A DNA stretch of 64,000 nt, taken from positions 29,400 to 93,399 of the forward strand of contig NZ_JAGQEG010000004.1 in NCBI RefSeq assembly GCF_018305005.1, in the 5' to 3' direction. The notes beneath the pieces were generated by a model. That model was not told where the DNA came from. It made no database searches and saw nothing but the letters and a program-made list of their open reading frames with translations. Origin of the DNA: Collimonas silvisoli. GTDB lineage: Bacteria > Pseudomonadota > Gammaproteobacteria > Burkholderiales > Burkholderiaceae_D. The translations under genes and the position numbers were made by a program. Within the stretch, counting starts at the first letter, position 1, and every line of letters begins with the position of its first letter. Shown here in pieces: positions 36,614 through 45,446 of this stretch.

Positions 36614-37717
36614 ATGTCCGATCTGGCTTCTATTACCAAGCTCGCGCGCTCCGATGCGCAACTTCCGGTCAACGTCTATTTTGACGAAGCGCTGTTAAAG
36701 CGCGAAATCCAGCAGCTCTTTCAGAATGGCCCGCGTTACGTCGGCCATGAGCTGATGGTGCCCAACGTCGGCGATTACGCCACGCTGGCTTCTGAAAACG
36801 AGGGCCGCATGCTGGTGCGCAATCCGCAGGGGATTGAGCTGATATCCAACGTCTGCCGCCATCGGCAGGCAAAAATGTTCGACGGCCGCGGCAATGCCCG
36901 CAACATCGTCTGCCCGCTGCATCGCTGGACTTACGACCTCAAGGGCGAACTGATCGGCGCACCGCATTTCGGCGAGACGCCGTGCATGAACCTGTCCAGA
37001 ACGCCCTTGCAAAACTGGAACGGCTTGCTGTTCGAGCAAAATGCGTTTCATGTCGGCGAGAAGCTGGCGCAGCTTGGCGTGGCAAAGGATCTCGATTTCA
37101 GCGGCTACCTGTTCGATCACGTCGAAGTCCACGAGTGCGATTACAACTGGAAAACCTTTATCGAGGTCTACCTGGAGGATTATCACGTCGAGCCATTCCA
37201 TCCCGGCCTCGGCAGTTTTGTCAGCTGCGACGATCTGGAATGGCAATTCGGCAAGGATTACAGCGTGCAAACCGTGGGCGTCAATCACGGACTGGCGAAA
37301 TCCGGCTCGCCGGCCTACAAGAAATGGCAGGAACAGGTTCTCAAGTTCAGCAATGGCCAACCGCCAAAGTTCGGCGCGATCTGGCTGACCTTGTATCCCA
37401 ACATCATGGTCGAGTGGTATCCCCATGTCCTGGTGGTATCGACGCTGTGGCCGCGCGGCCCGCAAAAGACCACCAATGTGGTGGAGTTTTACTATCCTGA
37501 GGAAATCGCGCTGTTTGAACGTGAAATGGTCGAGGCAGAACGTGCGGCCTACATGGAAACCTGTGTCGAAGATGACGAAATTGCACTACGCATGGATGCC
37601 GGCCGGCGGATTCTGATGGAGCGCGGCGTCAGTGAAGTGGGGCCGTATCAGTCGCCGATGGAAGACGGCATGCAGCATTTTCACGAGTGGTACCGGAGCC
37701 AGCACGGCTTGACCTGA
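36614..37717 (+). CDS. Rieske-type aromatic ring-hydroxylating oxygenase, alpha subunit
   Basis: A 367-residue protein. The N-terminal Rieske 2Fe-2S ligands are C81/H83 (CRH) and C100/H103 (CPLH). The catalytic domain has mononuclear iron histidines H191 and H196 (EDYHVEPFHPG). No beta subunit, ferredoxin or reductase gene is adjacent, so it must use partners from elsewhere. Substrate unknown. GGAGGG directly abuts the ATG, an unusually short spacing; a GGGGGTGG run upstream may serve instead. It is followed by a strong terminator. Confidence 0.85.
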   Translation: MSDLASITKLARSDAQLPVNVYFDEALLKREIQQLFQNGPRYVGHELMVPNVGDYATLASENEGRMLVRNPQGIELISNVCRHRQAKMFDGRGNARNIVCPLHRWTYDLKGELIGAPHFGETPCMNLSRTPLQNWNGLLFEQNAFHVGEKLAQLGVAKDLDFSGYLFDHVEVHECDYNWKTFIEVYLEDYHVEPFHPGLGSFVSCDDLEWQFGKDYSVQTVGVNHGLAKSGSPAYKKWQEQVLKFSNGQPPKFGAIWLTLYPNIMVEWYPHVLVVSTLWPRGPQKTTNVVEFYYPEEIALFEREMVEAERAAYMETCVEDDEIALRMDAGRRILMERGVSEVGPYQSPMEDGMQHFHEWYRSQHGLT

Positions 37718-37736
37718 GCATCCTGGATCCGAAAAC

Positions 37737-37783
37737 GGGCCGGAGTTTGTGCGCAGCCGAAGCGCATAAACTCCGGCCCTTTG
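37737..37783 (+). terminator. Rho-independent terminator after the Rieske gene
   Basis: An 18-bp stem (37737-37754 with 37762-37779, one G-U pair) with core GGGCCGGAGTTT, followed by TTTG. Very stable. Confidence 0.8.
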
Positions 37784-37861
37784 TCATTATTTAGCACGCC
37801 CGGCATGCACTGCCGCCGGAATCAGTCAAAATAGCAGCAACCTTCTCTTCACTGCCGCCCC

Positions 37862-38821
37862 ATGCAATCACTCTGGATGTTGTTCGCTAGTCTCATGTTT
37901 TCGATCATGGGAGTCTGCGTCAAGCTCGCTTCCGATCATTACTCCATCGCTGAAATCGTGCTGAGCCGCGGATTGATCGGCATGCTCTTCATCATTGTGC
38001 TGGTTCTGCTGAAAGGCGGCACTCTCAAGACGCCCATGCCGCGCCAGCATTTGTGGCGTGGCGTGATCGGCGTGATTGCCTTGTCGATGTGGTTCTATTC
38101 CTTCAGCTTGTTGCCGGTTGCCACCGCGACTACCCTCAACTACACCTCGTCGATCTGGCTCGCTGCAATCTTGTTCGGCAGTGCATGGTGGCGCGGCAAC
38201 AGCCGCTTTGAATGGGGCATGGCGGCCACCATCATGCTCAGCTTCATCGGCGTGATGCTGCTGCTGAGGCCGTCGTTCGACGCGAATCAGACCATGGGCG
38301 GCATGATCGCGCTGGCGTCTGGCCTGATCTCGGCCGTGGCTTATCTGCAAGTGCGGCGCCTGGGCACGCTGGGCGAGCCGGAATATCGCGTGGTGTTTTA
38401 TTTTTCGACGACCAGCGCCATCGCCGGCCTGGCTGGCAGCACCCTGCTGCCCGGTAGCGGCGGCATACCGTTCTGGCATGCGCAAAGCGTGCAAGGCGTG
38501 GCCTTGCTGATTGCGCTGAGCCTGTCGGCCACCGTCGCTCAAATGGCCATGACCCGTGCCTACCGCCTTGGCAATCCGCTGTTGACCGCGAACCTGCAAT
38601 ACACCGGCATCGTCTTTTCCAGTATCTGGGGCATCCTGATCTGGCACGACCAGCTCGGCTGGCGGGGCTGGCTTGGCACCGCGGTCATCCTTGTCGGCGG
38701 TTTGCTGGCAACGTTTTATAATCAAAGGAAGGCACGTCCGCTACGCCCGTTGCTCACGGAAAAGCCGCTGGTTAATGTCACTAATGCGACCAATGTGACC
38801 AATAAGACCGGCAGCGTATGA
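37862..38821 (+). CDS. EamA/DMT-family membrane transporter
   Basis: A 319-residue protein with about ten hydrophobic segments in two EamA repeats (first to about residue 135, second from 145). Typical motifs are SRGLIGMLFI, VATATTLNYTSSIWLAA and MTRAYRLGNPLLTANLQYTG. Probably an exporter of small metabolites; substrate unknown. The C-terminus is a low-complexity tail NVTNATNVTNKTG encoded by short near-repeats. sseA follows after 46 nt. Confidence 0.87.
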   Translation: MQSLWMLFASLMFSIMGVCVKLASDHYSIAEIVLSRGLIGMLFIIVLVLLKGGTLKTPMPRQHLWRGVIGVIALSMWFYSFSLLPVATATTLNYTSSIWLAAILFGSAWWRGNSRFEWGMAATIMLSFIGVMLLLRPSFDANQTMGGMIALASGLISAVAYLQVRRLGTLGEPEYRVVFYFSTTSAIAGLAGSTLLPGSGGIPFWHAQSVQGVALLIALSLSATVAQMAMTRAYRLGNPLLTANLQYTGIVFSSIWGILIWHDQLGWRGWLGTAVILVGGLLATFYNQRKARPLRPLLTEKPLVNVTNATNVTNKTGSV

Positions 38822-38867
38822 ACCCTGCACTGCATCACTCGACACACACTTTGAAAGAAGGAATGCC

Positions 38868-39734
38868 ATGTCCCAAGCACATCCCTATCAGACGCTGATT
38901 TCTGCCGCCAATCTGTTGCAGAATGCGCAAAATCCCAACTGGGTCATTCTCGATTGCCGCCACGACTTGATGGACGCCGCTTCGGGCAGAGTGGCTTACG
39001 ACGCCGGCCATATTCCCGAAGCACGGTTTGCCGATCCGGATCGCGATCTTTCCGGCCCCAAGCATGCGGCCGACGGCAGCTTCAAAGGCCGCCATCCATT
39101 GCCTGAAAAAGATGCGCTGCTTGCCACGCTGCGGCGCTGGGGCATTAACGACGATACGCAAGTCGTCGCCTACGATGCCCAGGGCGGCATGTATGCCGCC
39201 CGCCTGTGGTGGCTATTGCGCTCCATCGGCCATAACTCGGCGGCGGTGCTGGACGGCGGCCTGGCGGCCTGGCAAGCGGCTGGGGGCGGCTTATCGACTG
39301 TAGAGCCGGCGCCGGCAGCGGGCAATATCAGCGCCAAGCCGCCGCTGACCAACAGCGTCAACGCGCACGACGTGCTGATCAACCTGACCAATCCAAGGCG
39401 CACCATCATCGATGCGCGCGCACCGGATCGCTTCCGTGGGGAAAACGAAACGATAGATCCGGTCGGCGGCCATATTCCCGGCGCCAAGAACCGCTTCTTC
39501 AAAGACAATCTGCAAGCCGACGGCCGCTTCAAGCCGGGCCATCAATTGCATGAGGAATTCGGCGCCCTGATCAGCGAGCCGCAAGCCGCTGTCATGCAAT
39601 GCGGCTCAGGCATCACCGCCTGCCATAACCTGCTGGCGTTGGAAATCGCCGGCTTGCACGGCGCGGCCTTGTATCCGGGATCGTGGAGCGAGTGGTGCTC
39701 TGACCCGGCGCGGCCGGTGGCCAAGGGTGCATAG
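38868..39734 (+). CDS. sseA: 3-mercaptopyruvate sulfurtransferase (two-domain rhodanese)
   Basis: A 288-residue tandem rhodanese. The N-terminal domain has WVILDCRHDL and DAGHIPEARF. The C-terminal domain carries the active loop CGSGITA with C245, the form typical of mercaptopyruvate rather than thiosulfate sulfurtransferases. It transfers sulfur from 3-mercaptopyruvate to thiols or cyanide. A large palindromic element begins 30 nt after its stop. Confidence 0.92.
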   Translation: MSQAHPYQTLISAANLLQNAQNPNWVILDCRHDLMDAASGRVAYDAGHIPEARFADPDRDLSGPKHAADGSFKGRHPLPEKDALLATLRRWGINDDTQVVAYDAQGGMYAARLWWLLRSIGHNSAAVLDGGLAAWQAAGGGLSTVEPAPAAGNISAKPPLTNSVNAHDVLINLTNPRRTIIDARAPDRFRGENETIDPVGGHIPGAKNRFFKDNLQADGRFKPGHQLHEEFGALISEPQAAVMQCGSGITACHNLLALEIAGLHGAALYPGSWSEWCSDPARPVAKGA

Positions 39735-39764
39735 AGCTTGCCTTACCTGCCCGTTTGACGTCGC

Positions 39765-39887
39765 AGCAGGGTGTTGAAAAACGTAGCGAGCGGGCCGAGC
39801 TTCGACTGAGGAGCGGAGCCGTACGGAGGTACGGCGAGCGCCGGAAGCCGAAACTCGACTCGCGCAGTAGTTTTGCAACGCCCTGCT
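39765..39887. repeat. 123-nt centred palindromic element
   Basis: Outer arms AGCAGGGTGTTGAAAAAC and GTTTTGCAACGCCCTGCT pair with two mismatches. A perfect central hairpin GCCGTAC-GGAG-GTACGGC (39818-39835) lies exactly at the midpoint, with partly paired sequence between. The right arm runs into the stop codon of the ZIP gene. It has the look of a dispersed REP/MITE-like repeat between convergent genes; no second copy is in this window. Confidence 0.6.
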
Positions 39888-40683
39888 AGTGTTGATGGGC
39901 GTGACGTGTCAGGAACAGAACGATAGCGACGCCGGCGCCGATCAGCAGAATCTGCGGAATCGTTTCACGCAAGGTGGCGCGGCGCTGCATCTGCGGCATC
40001 AGATCGCTGACGGCGATATAGATGAATCCCGACGAGGCAAATACCAGCACGTAAGGAATCCACTCCATGCCGCGCTCAAGGGTAAAGTAACCCAGCAACC
40101 CGCCAATCACTGCCATCAAGCTGCAGATCAGGTTATATACGTAGGCGCGGGTACGTGAAAAACCGGCGTTGAGCAGCACGATGAAATCGCCGATTTCCTG
40201 TGGAATTTCGTGCACGATGATAGCCAGGCCGGTGATCAGGCCCAGATGCGGATCGGCCAGAAAAGCGGCGGCGATCAGAATGCCGTCGGTAAAATTGTGC
40301 AAGCCATCGCCAACCAGGATCATCCAGCCGGCTTTGCCCGCCTCTTTCTTGTCATGGCCGTGATGATGCCCATGGCCGTCGTCTTCGTGATGATGCGAGT
40401 GGCGCAGGATGGCAAATTTCTCCAGCACAAAAAACGCCAGCAGGCCGCCCAGCAGCACCGCGAACAGCGTGTGGCTATCAGCCTGCGATTCGAAAGCTTC
40501 GGGCAGTGCATGCAATAGAGAGGTCGCCAGCATGATGCCGACCGACAGGCTGACCATGCGCTCGACCATCTTGGACAGCAATGCAAACGAAAAAATGGCG
40601 GCGGCGGTAATGCTGAAGACACCGGCGATCGTGGTCGCCAGGATAATTGAAACGAGTGTGGAATTAATTTTCGGCCCCGGCAA
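39886..40683 (-). CDS. ZIP-family divalent metal transporter
   Basis: A polytopic inner-membrane importer of zinc or related metals. Helices around FSFALLSKMVERMVSLSVG, the His-rich loop RHSHHHEDDGHGHHHGHDKK (about mid-protein), and metal-site helices VGDGLHNFTDG and IVHEIPQEIGDF are characteristic. The start is uncertain: the conserved protein begins around STLVSIILATTIAG, but no in-frame ATG exists there. A TTG at 40683 (265 residues) is my choice; an in-frame TTG at 40767 is possible. A palindrome lies just upstream. Confidence 0.85.
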   Translation of the reverse strand: MPGPKINSTLVSIILATTIAGVFSITAAAIFSFALLSKMVERMVSLSVGIMLATSLLHALPEAFESQADSHTLFAVLLGGLLAFFVLEKFAILRHSHHHEDDGHGHHHGHDKKEAGKAGWMILVGDGLHNFTDGILIAAAFLADPHLGLITGLAIIVHEIPQEIGDFIVLLNAGFSRTRAYVYNLICSLMAVIGGLLGYFTLERGMEWIPYVLVFASSGFIYIAVSDLMPQMQRRATLRETIPQILLIGAGVAIVLFLTRHAHQH

Positions 40684-40695
40684 ACAGAGTTTAAA

Positions 40696-40710
40696 TGCAA
40701 CATGGTTGCA
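40696..40710. promoter_or_regulatory. Candidate operator upstream of the ZIP gene
   Basis: TGCAACATGGTTGCA, a 6-3-6 inverted repeat in AT-rich surroundings, 13 bp before the likely TTG start. Its position suits a metal-responsive repressor such as Zur, but I cannot assign the regulator. Confidence 0.35.
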
Positions 40711-40762
40711 AATTAAAACACAGCTACCGAATTTGAGCAAACGTATTTGCGTAAACTTGACT

Positions 40763-40822
40763 GCCAACTACCCTGTCCCAGCTAGTTGGCCTTGTATCCG
40801 GATGCCCCGCATCCGGATACAA
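40763..40822. terminator. Two hairpins between the dienelactone hydrolase and ZIP genes
   Basis: GCCAACTA / TAGTTGGC (40763-40770 with 40783-40790) and a 14-bp perfect stem TTGTATCCGGATGC / GCATCCGGATACAA (40792-40805 with 40809-40822, loop CCC). The second is 24 nt after the hydrolase stop and probably ends that transcript, although the T-run is weak. Confidence 0.5.
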
Positions 40823-40845
40823 ATGCCGATAGTATCGGCCTGGAT

Positions 40846-41730
40846 TCAACTCACGCCATGCGCTTTGAACCAAGCCAAAGTCCGCTTCCAGCCGTCCTTG
40901 GCGTCCGCCTCGACATAACTAGGGCGATAATCGGCGTTGAACGCGTGGCCGGAATTCGGGTACACCACAAACTCCGACTTGCTGCTGCCTTTGGCCAGCG
41001 CCGCTTTCATCTGCGCCAGAGTATCTTGCGCAATGCCGTCATCCTTGCCGCCATACAAACCCAGCACCGGCACTTTCAGCGTCGCCGCGATGTCGACCGG
41101 CTGCTTCGGCGTCAGCTCGCTCTTGTCCCCTACCAGGCGGCCATACCAGGCGGCAGCGGCCTTGACCTTGGGATTGTGAGCAGCGTACAGCCAGGTAATG
41201 CGGCCACCCCAGCAAAAGCCGGTGATCGCCAGCTTGTTCACGTTGCCGCCATTCTCCTTGGCCCAGACGACACAGGCATCGATATCGCCCAGTACCTGAT
41301 CATCCGGCACCTTTGAAATTACGTTTGCGTACAACTCTGGAATCGATGCGAAGGCCGCCGGATTACCCTGGCGAATGAACAGGTCCGGAGCAATTGCCAG
41401 ATAACCGAGCTTGGCAAAACGTCGCGCGATATCGGCGATGTGTTCGTGCACGCCAAAAATTTCCGAGATCACCAGCACCACCGGAAGATTGGTTTTACCT
41501 TCAGGCTGGGCGCGATAAATCGGCACGCTCAAGCCGTTGGCCTCGACCTCTAACGCTCCGGCGGTAAGACCGACGGTATCGGTCTTGATCACAGTCTGCG
41601 CCGACACCGGCAGCACCGCGGCGGCAAACCCGGTACCCAGAGTGGTTTTCAAAAAAGTACGGCGATCGACATCGTCTGACAAGCTGGTTTTCGCTACCAG
41701 ACTATCGAAATCCTCTTTCAAATTCGGCAT
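40846..41730 (-). CDS. Dienelactone hydrolase family protein with Tat-like leader
   Basis: A 294-residue alpha/beta hydrolase. The nucleophile is cysteine C173 in GFCWGG, with YGGKDDGI (Asp) and SGHAFN (His) completing the triad; E90 in SEIFG matches the family. An N-terminal DRRTFLKTTLGTGFAAAVLP (residues 22-41) resembles a twin-arginine leader, so export is likely. Carboxymethylenebutenolidase activity is a family inference; no aromatic degradation genes adjoin. Confidence 0.88.
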   Translation of the reverse strand: MPNLKEDFDSLVAKTSLSDDVDRRTFLKTTLGTGFAAAVLPVSAQTVIKTDTVGLTAGALEVEANGLSVPIYRAQPEGKTNLPVVLVISEIFGVHEHIADIARRFAKLGYLAIAPDLFIRQGNPAAFASIPELYANVISKVPDDQVLGDIDACVVWAKENGGNVNKLAITGFCWGGRITWLYAAHNPKVKAAAAWYGRLVGDKSELTPKQPVDIAATLKVPVLGLYGGKDDGIAQDTLAQMKAALAKGSSKSEFVVYPNSGHAFNADYRPSYVEADAKDGWKRTLAWFKAHGVS

Positions 41731-41802
41731 TCAAGCTCTCCTCCAAAGTAGACCATCAATATCGATTTGCGTTGACCAAAGCAAATCGCCGCATACGCGC
41801 GC

Positions 41803-44583
41803 TCAATGCGCCTCGTCCCAATTCTTGCCAACCCCGACTTCGGCAATCAGCGGCACTTTTAATTCAGCTACACCAGCCATCAGCTGCGGCAATTTTTCCC
41901 GCACCAGCGCCAGTTCGTCTTGCGGCACTTCAAGCACCAGTTCATCGTGCACCTGCATGACCATCTTGGATTTTAACCGTTCTGTTTCAATCCAGTTTTG
42001 CACCGCTATCATCGACAGTTTGATCAAGTCGGCAGCTGTGCCCTGCATAGGCGCATTGATCGCCGCCCGTTCAGCGCCTTGCCGGCGCTGACCATTGGGC
42101 GAATTGATTTCCGGCAGCCACAAACGACGCCCGAACACGGTCTCGACATACCCTTGCGCCTTGGCTTGTACCCGCGTCATATCCATGAATTGCTTGACGC
42201 CGGAAAAACGCATGAAATATTTTTCGATATACATTTGCGCGGCGGCGCGCTCGATGCCCAGGTTGCCGGCCAGGCCGAAAGCGCTCATGCCGTAAATCAG
42301 GCCGAAGTTGATCACTTTGGCATAACGGCGCTGCTCGCTGCTGACGTCTTGCGCGGTGCTGCCGAAAATTTCGGCGGCAGTGGCGCGGTGGATATCGACG
42401 CCTTCGGCAAATGCGCGCAGCATGTTTTCATCGCCCGAGATGTGAGCCATGATGCGCAATTCGATTTGCGAATAGTCGGCCGACATAATCACGCTATCGG
42501 CAGGCGCCACAAACGCTTCGCGGATACGCCGGCCTTCGGCAGTGCGAATCGGGATGTTTTGCAGATTGGGATCGTTCGACGCCAGCCGTCCGGTGACCGC
42601 CACCGCCTGAGCATAATTGGTGTGCACGCGGCCGGTGTTCGGATTCACCATCTTCGGCAGTTTGTCGGTGTAGGTCGACTTCAGCTTGAACAAGCTGCGG
42701 TAGTCGAGCAGCACCTTCGGCAGCGGGTAATCTTCCGCCAGCTTCTGCAGCACTTCTTCATCGGTCGAAGGCGATCCGGACGGGGTTTTCTTGACCACCG
42801 GCAGCTTGAGTTTATCGAACAGGATTTCACCCAGCTGCTTCGGCGAACTCAAGTTGAAAGGCTGGCCCGCCAGTTCATAAGCCTGCTGCTCGATCTCCAG
42901 CATGCGCTTGCCCAGCTCATTCGATTGCGTGGCCAGCAGGCTGGCGTCGATCAGCACGCCGTTGCGTTCGATCTTTTGCAGCACCACCGACGTCGGCACT
43001 TCGATTTTTTCGTAAATGAACCTGAGCTTAGCGTCGTCGGCGATATGCGGCCACATGGCCAGGTGCAGTTGCAGCGTGATGTCGGCGTCCTCGGCTGCGT
43101 ATTCGGTGGCGCGGCTAATCTCGACTTCGTCGAAACCGATTTGCGAAGCACCTTTGCCGCACACGTCCTGGAATGTGATGGTCTGATGATTCAGATGGCG
43201 CAAGGCCAGACTGTCCATATCGTGGCTGCGGTGCGATTCGAACACATAGGATTCGAGCAAAGTGTCATGCACGATGCCGCGCAAGCTGACGCCCTGATTA
43301 GCGAAAATATGGCTGTCGTATTTCAGATTCTGACCGACCTTGGGTTTGCTCTCATCCTCCAGCCAGGCACGCATTTTTTCCAGCACGAATTCGCGCGGCA
43401 ACTGCGCCGGCACGTCCTGATAACGATGCGCAACCGGAATATAGGCGGCAGTGCCGGCCTCGCAGCACAGCGAGATCCCGACCAATTGAGCCGTCATCGG
43501 ATCAAGCGAGGTGGTCTCGGTATCGACTGCGGTCAAGCCCGCCTTGTCTATCCGTTGCAGCCACTCATCCAGCTGGGCTTCGGTCAGCACGGTTTCATAG
43601 TGCCGTTCCACCGCGGCAAACAGACTGCTCTGGGCCGGCTCGGCAGCGCCGGCTTTGCTGTCGGCAGAGACTTCGGTCGCGGCGCTCTTTCCCGCATTGT
43701 CGGCTGCGCCGGTAACACTTCCGGTCCCGCTCAGTTCGCGCAGCCAGGTCTTGAAGTTATAGCGGGTAAACAACTCGATCAGCGTCTCCTTGTCCTGCTC
43801 CGGCGCCTTCAGGGATTCCGGAATCGACACCATGTGCGCGCTCAGGTCGCAATCGGTTTTTACCGTCACCAGTTCCTTCGCCTTGGGCAGCCAGTCCAGC
43901 ACTTGCCGCAGGTTCTCGCCAACCGCGCCGCCGATGCTGGCGGCATTGGCGATCACTTGATCGACCGTGTCATATTGCGCCAGCCACTTGACCGCAGTCT
44001 TCGGCCCGACCTTGGCGACGCCCGGGATGTTATCGACGGTATCGCCGATCAATGTCAGATAATCGACGATGCGCTCGGGCGGCACGCCGAATTTGGCGAT
44101 CACGCCGGCGCGATCCAGCGTCTCGTTGCTCATGGTGTTGATCAGGGTCACATCGTCGTTGACCAGCTGCGCCAGATCCTTGTCGCCGGTCGAGACCACG
44201 GCTTGCATGCCGTGGCTCACCGCTTGCACGGTCAAGGTGCCGATCACGTCGTCGGCTTCCACTCCTTCGACCATCAGGATCGGCCAGCCCATGGCACGCA
44301 CGGCGGCGTGAATTGGCGTAATCTGTTTAACTAGGTCTTCCGGCATCGATGCGCGGGTGGCCTTATAGTCGGCGTACATGTCGTCGCGGAAAGTTTTTCC
44401 TTTTGCATCGAACACGCAGGCGAGGTAAGCTGCGGGGTAATCGGTACGCAAACGGCGCAGCATATTTATCATCCCATACATCGCGCCGGTCGGTTCATTG
44501 GCAGCATTGCGCATATCGGGCAAGGCGTGGAAGGCTCGATAAAGATAACTGGAACCATCAACTAACAGCAGGGTTTTTTGCAT
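41803..44583 (-). CDS. polA: DNA polymerase I
   Basis: From the ATG at 44583 (MQKTLLLVDGSSYLYRAFHA) it has 926 residues. The 5' nuclease domain (GVEADDVIGTL, STGDKDLAQLV) comes first. A 3'-5' exonuclease domain with intact VDTETTSLD follows. The polymerase domain has SADYSQIELRIMAH, RRYAKVINFGLIYGMS and QVHDELVLE. It functions in Okazaki fragment processing and repair. No ribosome-binding site is visible. Its start codon abuts that of the LOG gene, forming CATATG. Confidence 0.97.
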   Translation of the reverse strand: MQKTLLLVDGSSYLYRAFHALPDMRNAANEPTGAMYGMINMLRRLRTDYPAAYLACVFDAKGKTFRDDMYADYKATRASMPEDLVKQITPIHAAVRAMGWPILMVEGVEADDVIGTLTVQAVSHGMQAVVSTGDKDLAQLVNDDVTLINTMSNETLDRAGVIAKFGVPPERIVDYLTLIGDTVDNIPGVAKVGPKTAVKWLAQYDTVDQVIANAASIGGAVGENLRQVLDWLPKAKELVTVKTDCDLSAHMVSIPESLKAPEQDKETLIELFTRYNFKTWLRELSGTGSVTGAADNAGKSAATEVSADSKAGAAEPAQSSLFAAVERHYETVLTEAQLDEWLQRIDKAGLTAVDTETTSLDPMTAQLVGISLCCEAGTAAYIPVAHRYQDVPAQLPREFVLEKMRAWLEDESKPKVGQNLKYDSHIFANQGVSLRGIVHDTLLESYVFESHRSHDMDSLALRHLNHQTITFQDVCGKGASQIGFDEVEISRATEYAAEDADITLQLHLAMWPHIADDAKLRFIYEKIEVPTSVVLQKIERNGVLIDASLLATQSNELGKRMLEIEQQAYELAGQPFNLSSPKQLGEILFDKLKLPVVKKTPSGSPSTDEEVLQKLAEDYPLPKVLLDYRSLFKLKSTYTDKLPKMVNPNTGRVHTNYAQAVAVTGRLASNDPNLQNIPIRTAEGRRIREAFVAPADSVIMSADYSQIELRIMAHISGDENMLRAFAEGVDIHRATAAEIFGSTAQDVSSEQRRYAKVINFGLIYGMSAFGLAGNLGIERAAAQMYIEKYFMRFSGVKQFMDMTRVQAKAQGYVETVFGRRLWLPEINSPNGQRRQGAERAAINAPMQGTAADLIKLSMIAVQNWIETERLKSKMVMQVHDELVLEVPQDELALVREKLPQLMAGVAELKVPLIAEVGVGKNWDEAH

Positions 44584-45321
44584 ATGGAATTGAACGGAAA
44601 AAATGTGCCGCGTTTGCGGCAAGTGACGGACGTCGAACGCGCAACTTCCAAGAAGGCGCGCGAATCGTGGCATATGTTCACGATTATGGCAGAATTTATC
44701 GAGTCGACCGAACGCCTTTCCGAGTTACATCCCGCGGTATCGATCTTCGGCTCCGCACGGATCAAGGCCAACAATCCCTATTACCCCCTTTGCATGGATA
44801 TCGCGCGGCGCTTTTCCGACGAAGGTTTTGCCGTGATTTCGGGTGGCGGCCCGGGTTTGATGGAAGCCGCCAACAAGGGTGCATTCGAAGGCAAATCGCC
44901 GTCGGTTGGCTTGAATATCGAATTGCCGCATGAGCAAAGCGGAAATAAATGGCAGGATATCTCGCTCAGCTTCCGTCACTTCTTTGCCCGCAAAGTCGCC
45001 TTCGTGCGTTACGCCGACGCCTACATCGTGCTGCCTGGCGGTTTCGGCACCATGGATGAACTGACCGAAGTGCTGACGCTGATCCAGACCGGCAAGTGCC
45101 GCCACATCCCTATCATCCTGGTCGGCAGCAGTTTCTGGAGCGGTTTGCTGGACTGGTTCCGCACCCAGCTGGTGGGCGACGGCATGATCGCGGCCAAGGA
45201 CATGGACCTGATCCAGGTGCTGGACGACCCGGCCGAAATTCTCGCTGCCGTGGTGAAATTCTACGAGGCAGGCGAAACCGTCATGGCGGAATCCGATAGC
45301 CATGCCAGCGTGTTGCTGTAA
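44584..45321 (+). CDS. LOG family (TIGR00730) nucleotide 5'-monophosphate phosphoribohydrolase
   Basis: A 245-residue Rossmann-fold protein with the LOG motifs GGGPGLMEAANKGA and LPGGFGTMDELTEVL. Family members cleave cytokinin riboside monophosphates or other nucleoside monophosphates. The ATG at 44584 directly abuts the polA start. An AGGG about ten bases upstream may act as ribosome-binding site. A later start at 44671 (MFTIMAEF) is possible, but TSKKARESW before it looks like conserved protein. Terminator downstream. Confidence 0.88.
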   Translation: MELNGKNVPRLRQVTDVERATSKKARESWHMFTIMAEFIESTERLSELHPAVSIFGSARIKANNPYYPLCMDIARRFSDEGFAVISGGGPGLMEAANKGAFEGKSPSVGLNIELPHEQSGNKWQDISLSFRHFFARKVAFVRYADAYIVLPGGFGTMDELTEVLTLIQTGKCRHIPIILVGSSFWSGLLDWFRTQLVGDGMIAAKDMDLIQVLDDPAEILAAVVKFYEAGETVMAESDSHASVLL

Positions 45322-45361
45322 CAGCGTCGCCTCTTGGCAAGCGCGCTACAACGGGAAGATT

Positions 45362-45400
45362 GCCGGCCCCCTTATCGCCTATAGGGGCCGGCGGTTTGTT
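45362..45400 (+). terminator. Terminator after the LOG gene
   Basis: GCCGGCCCC / GGGGCCGGC (45362-45370 with 45384-45392), then GGTTTGTT. Confidence 0.7.
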
Positions 45401-45446
45401 ACAATGAAGCCTTCCATCTTGTTTTACTCAAGGTAGCCAAATTCTC

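Noticed and set aside
41998..44334. Long open frame (778 codons) on the strand opposite polA
   Set aside because: Mirror frame of a high-GC gene; composition rich in Arg/His/Gln without recognisable domains, while polA is intact on the other strand.
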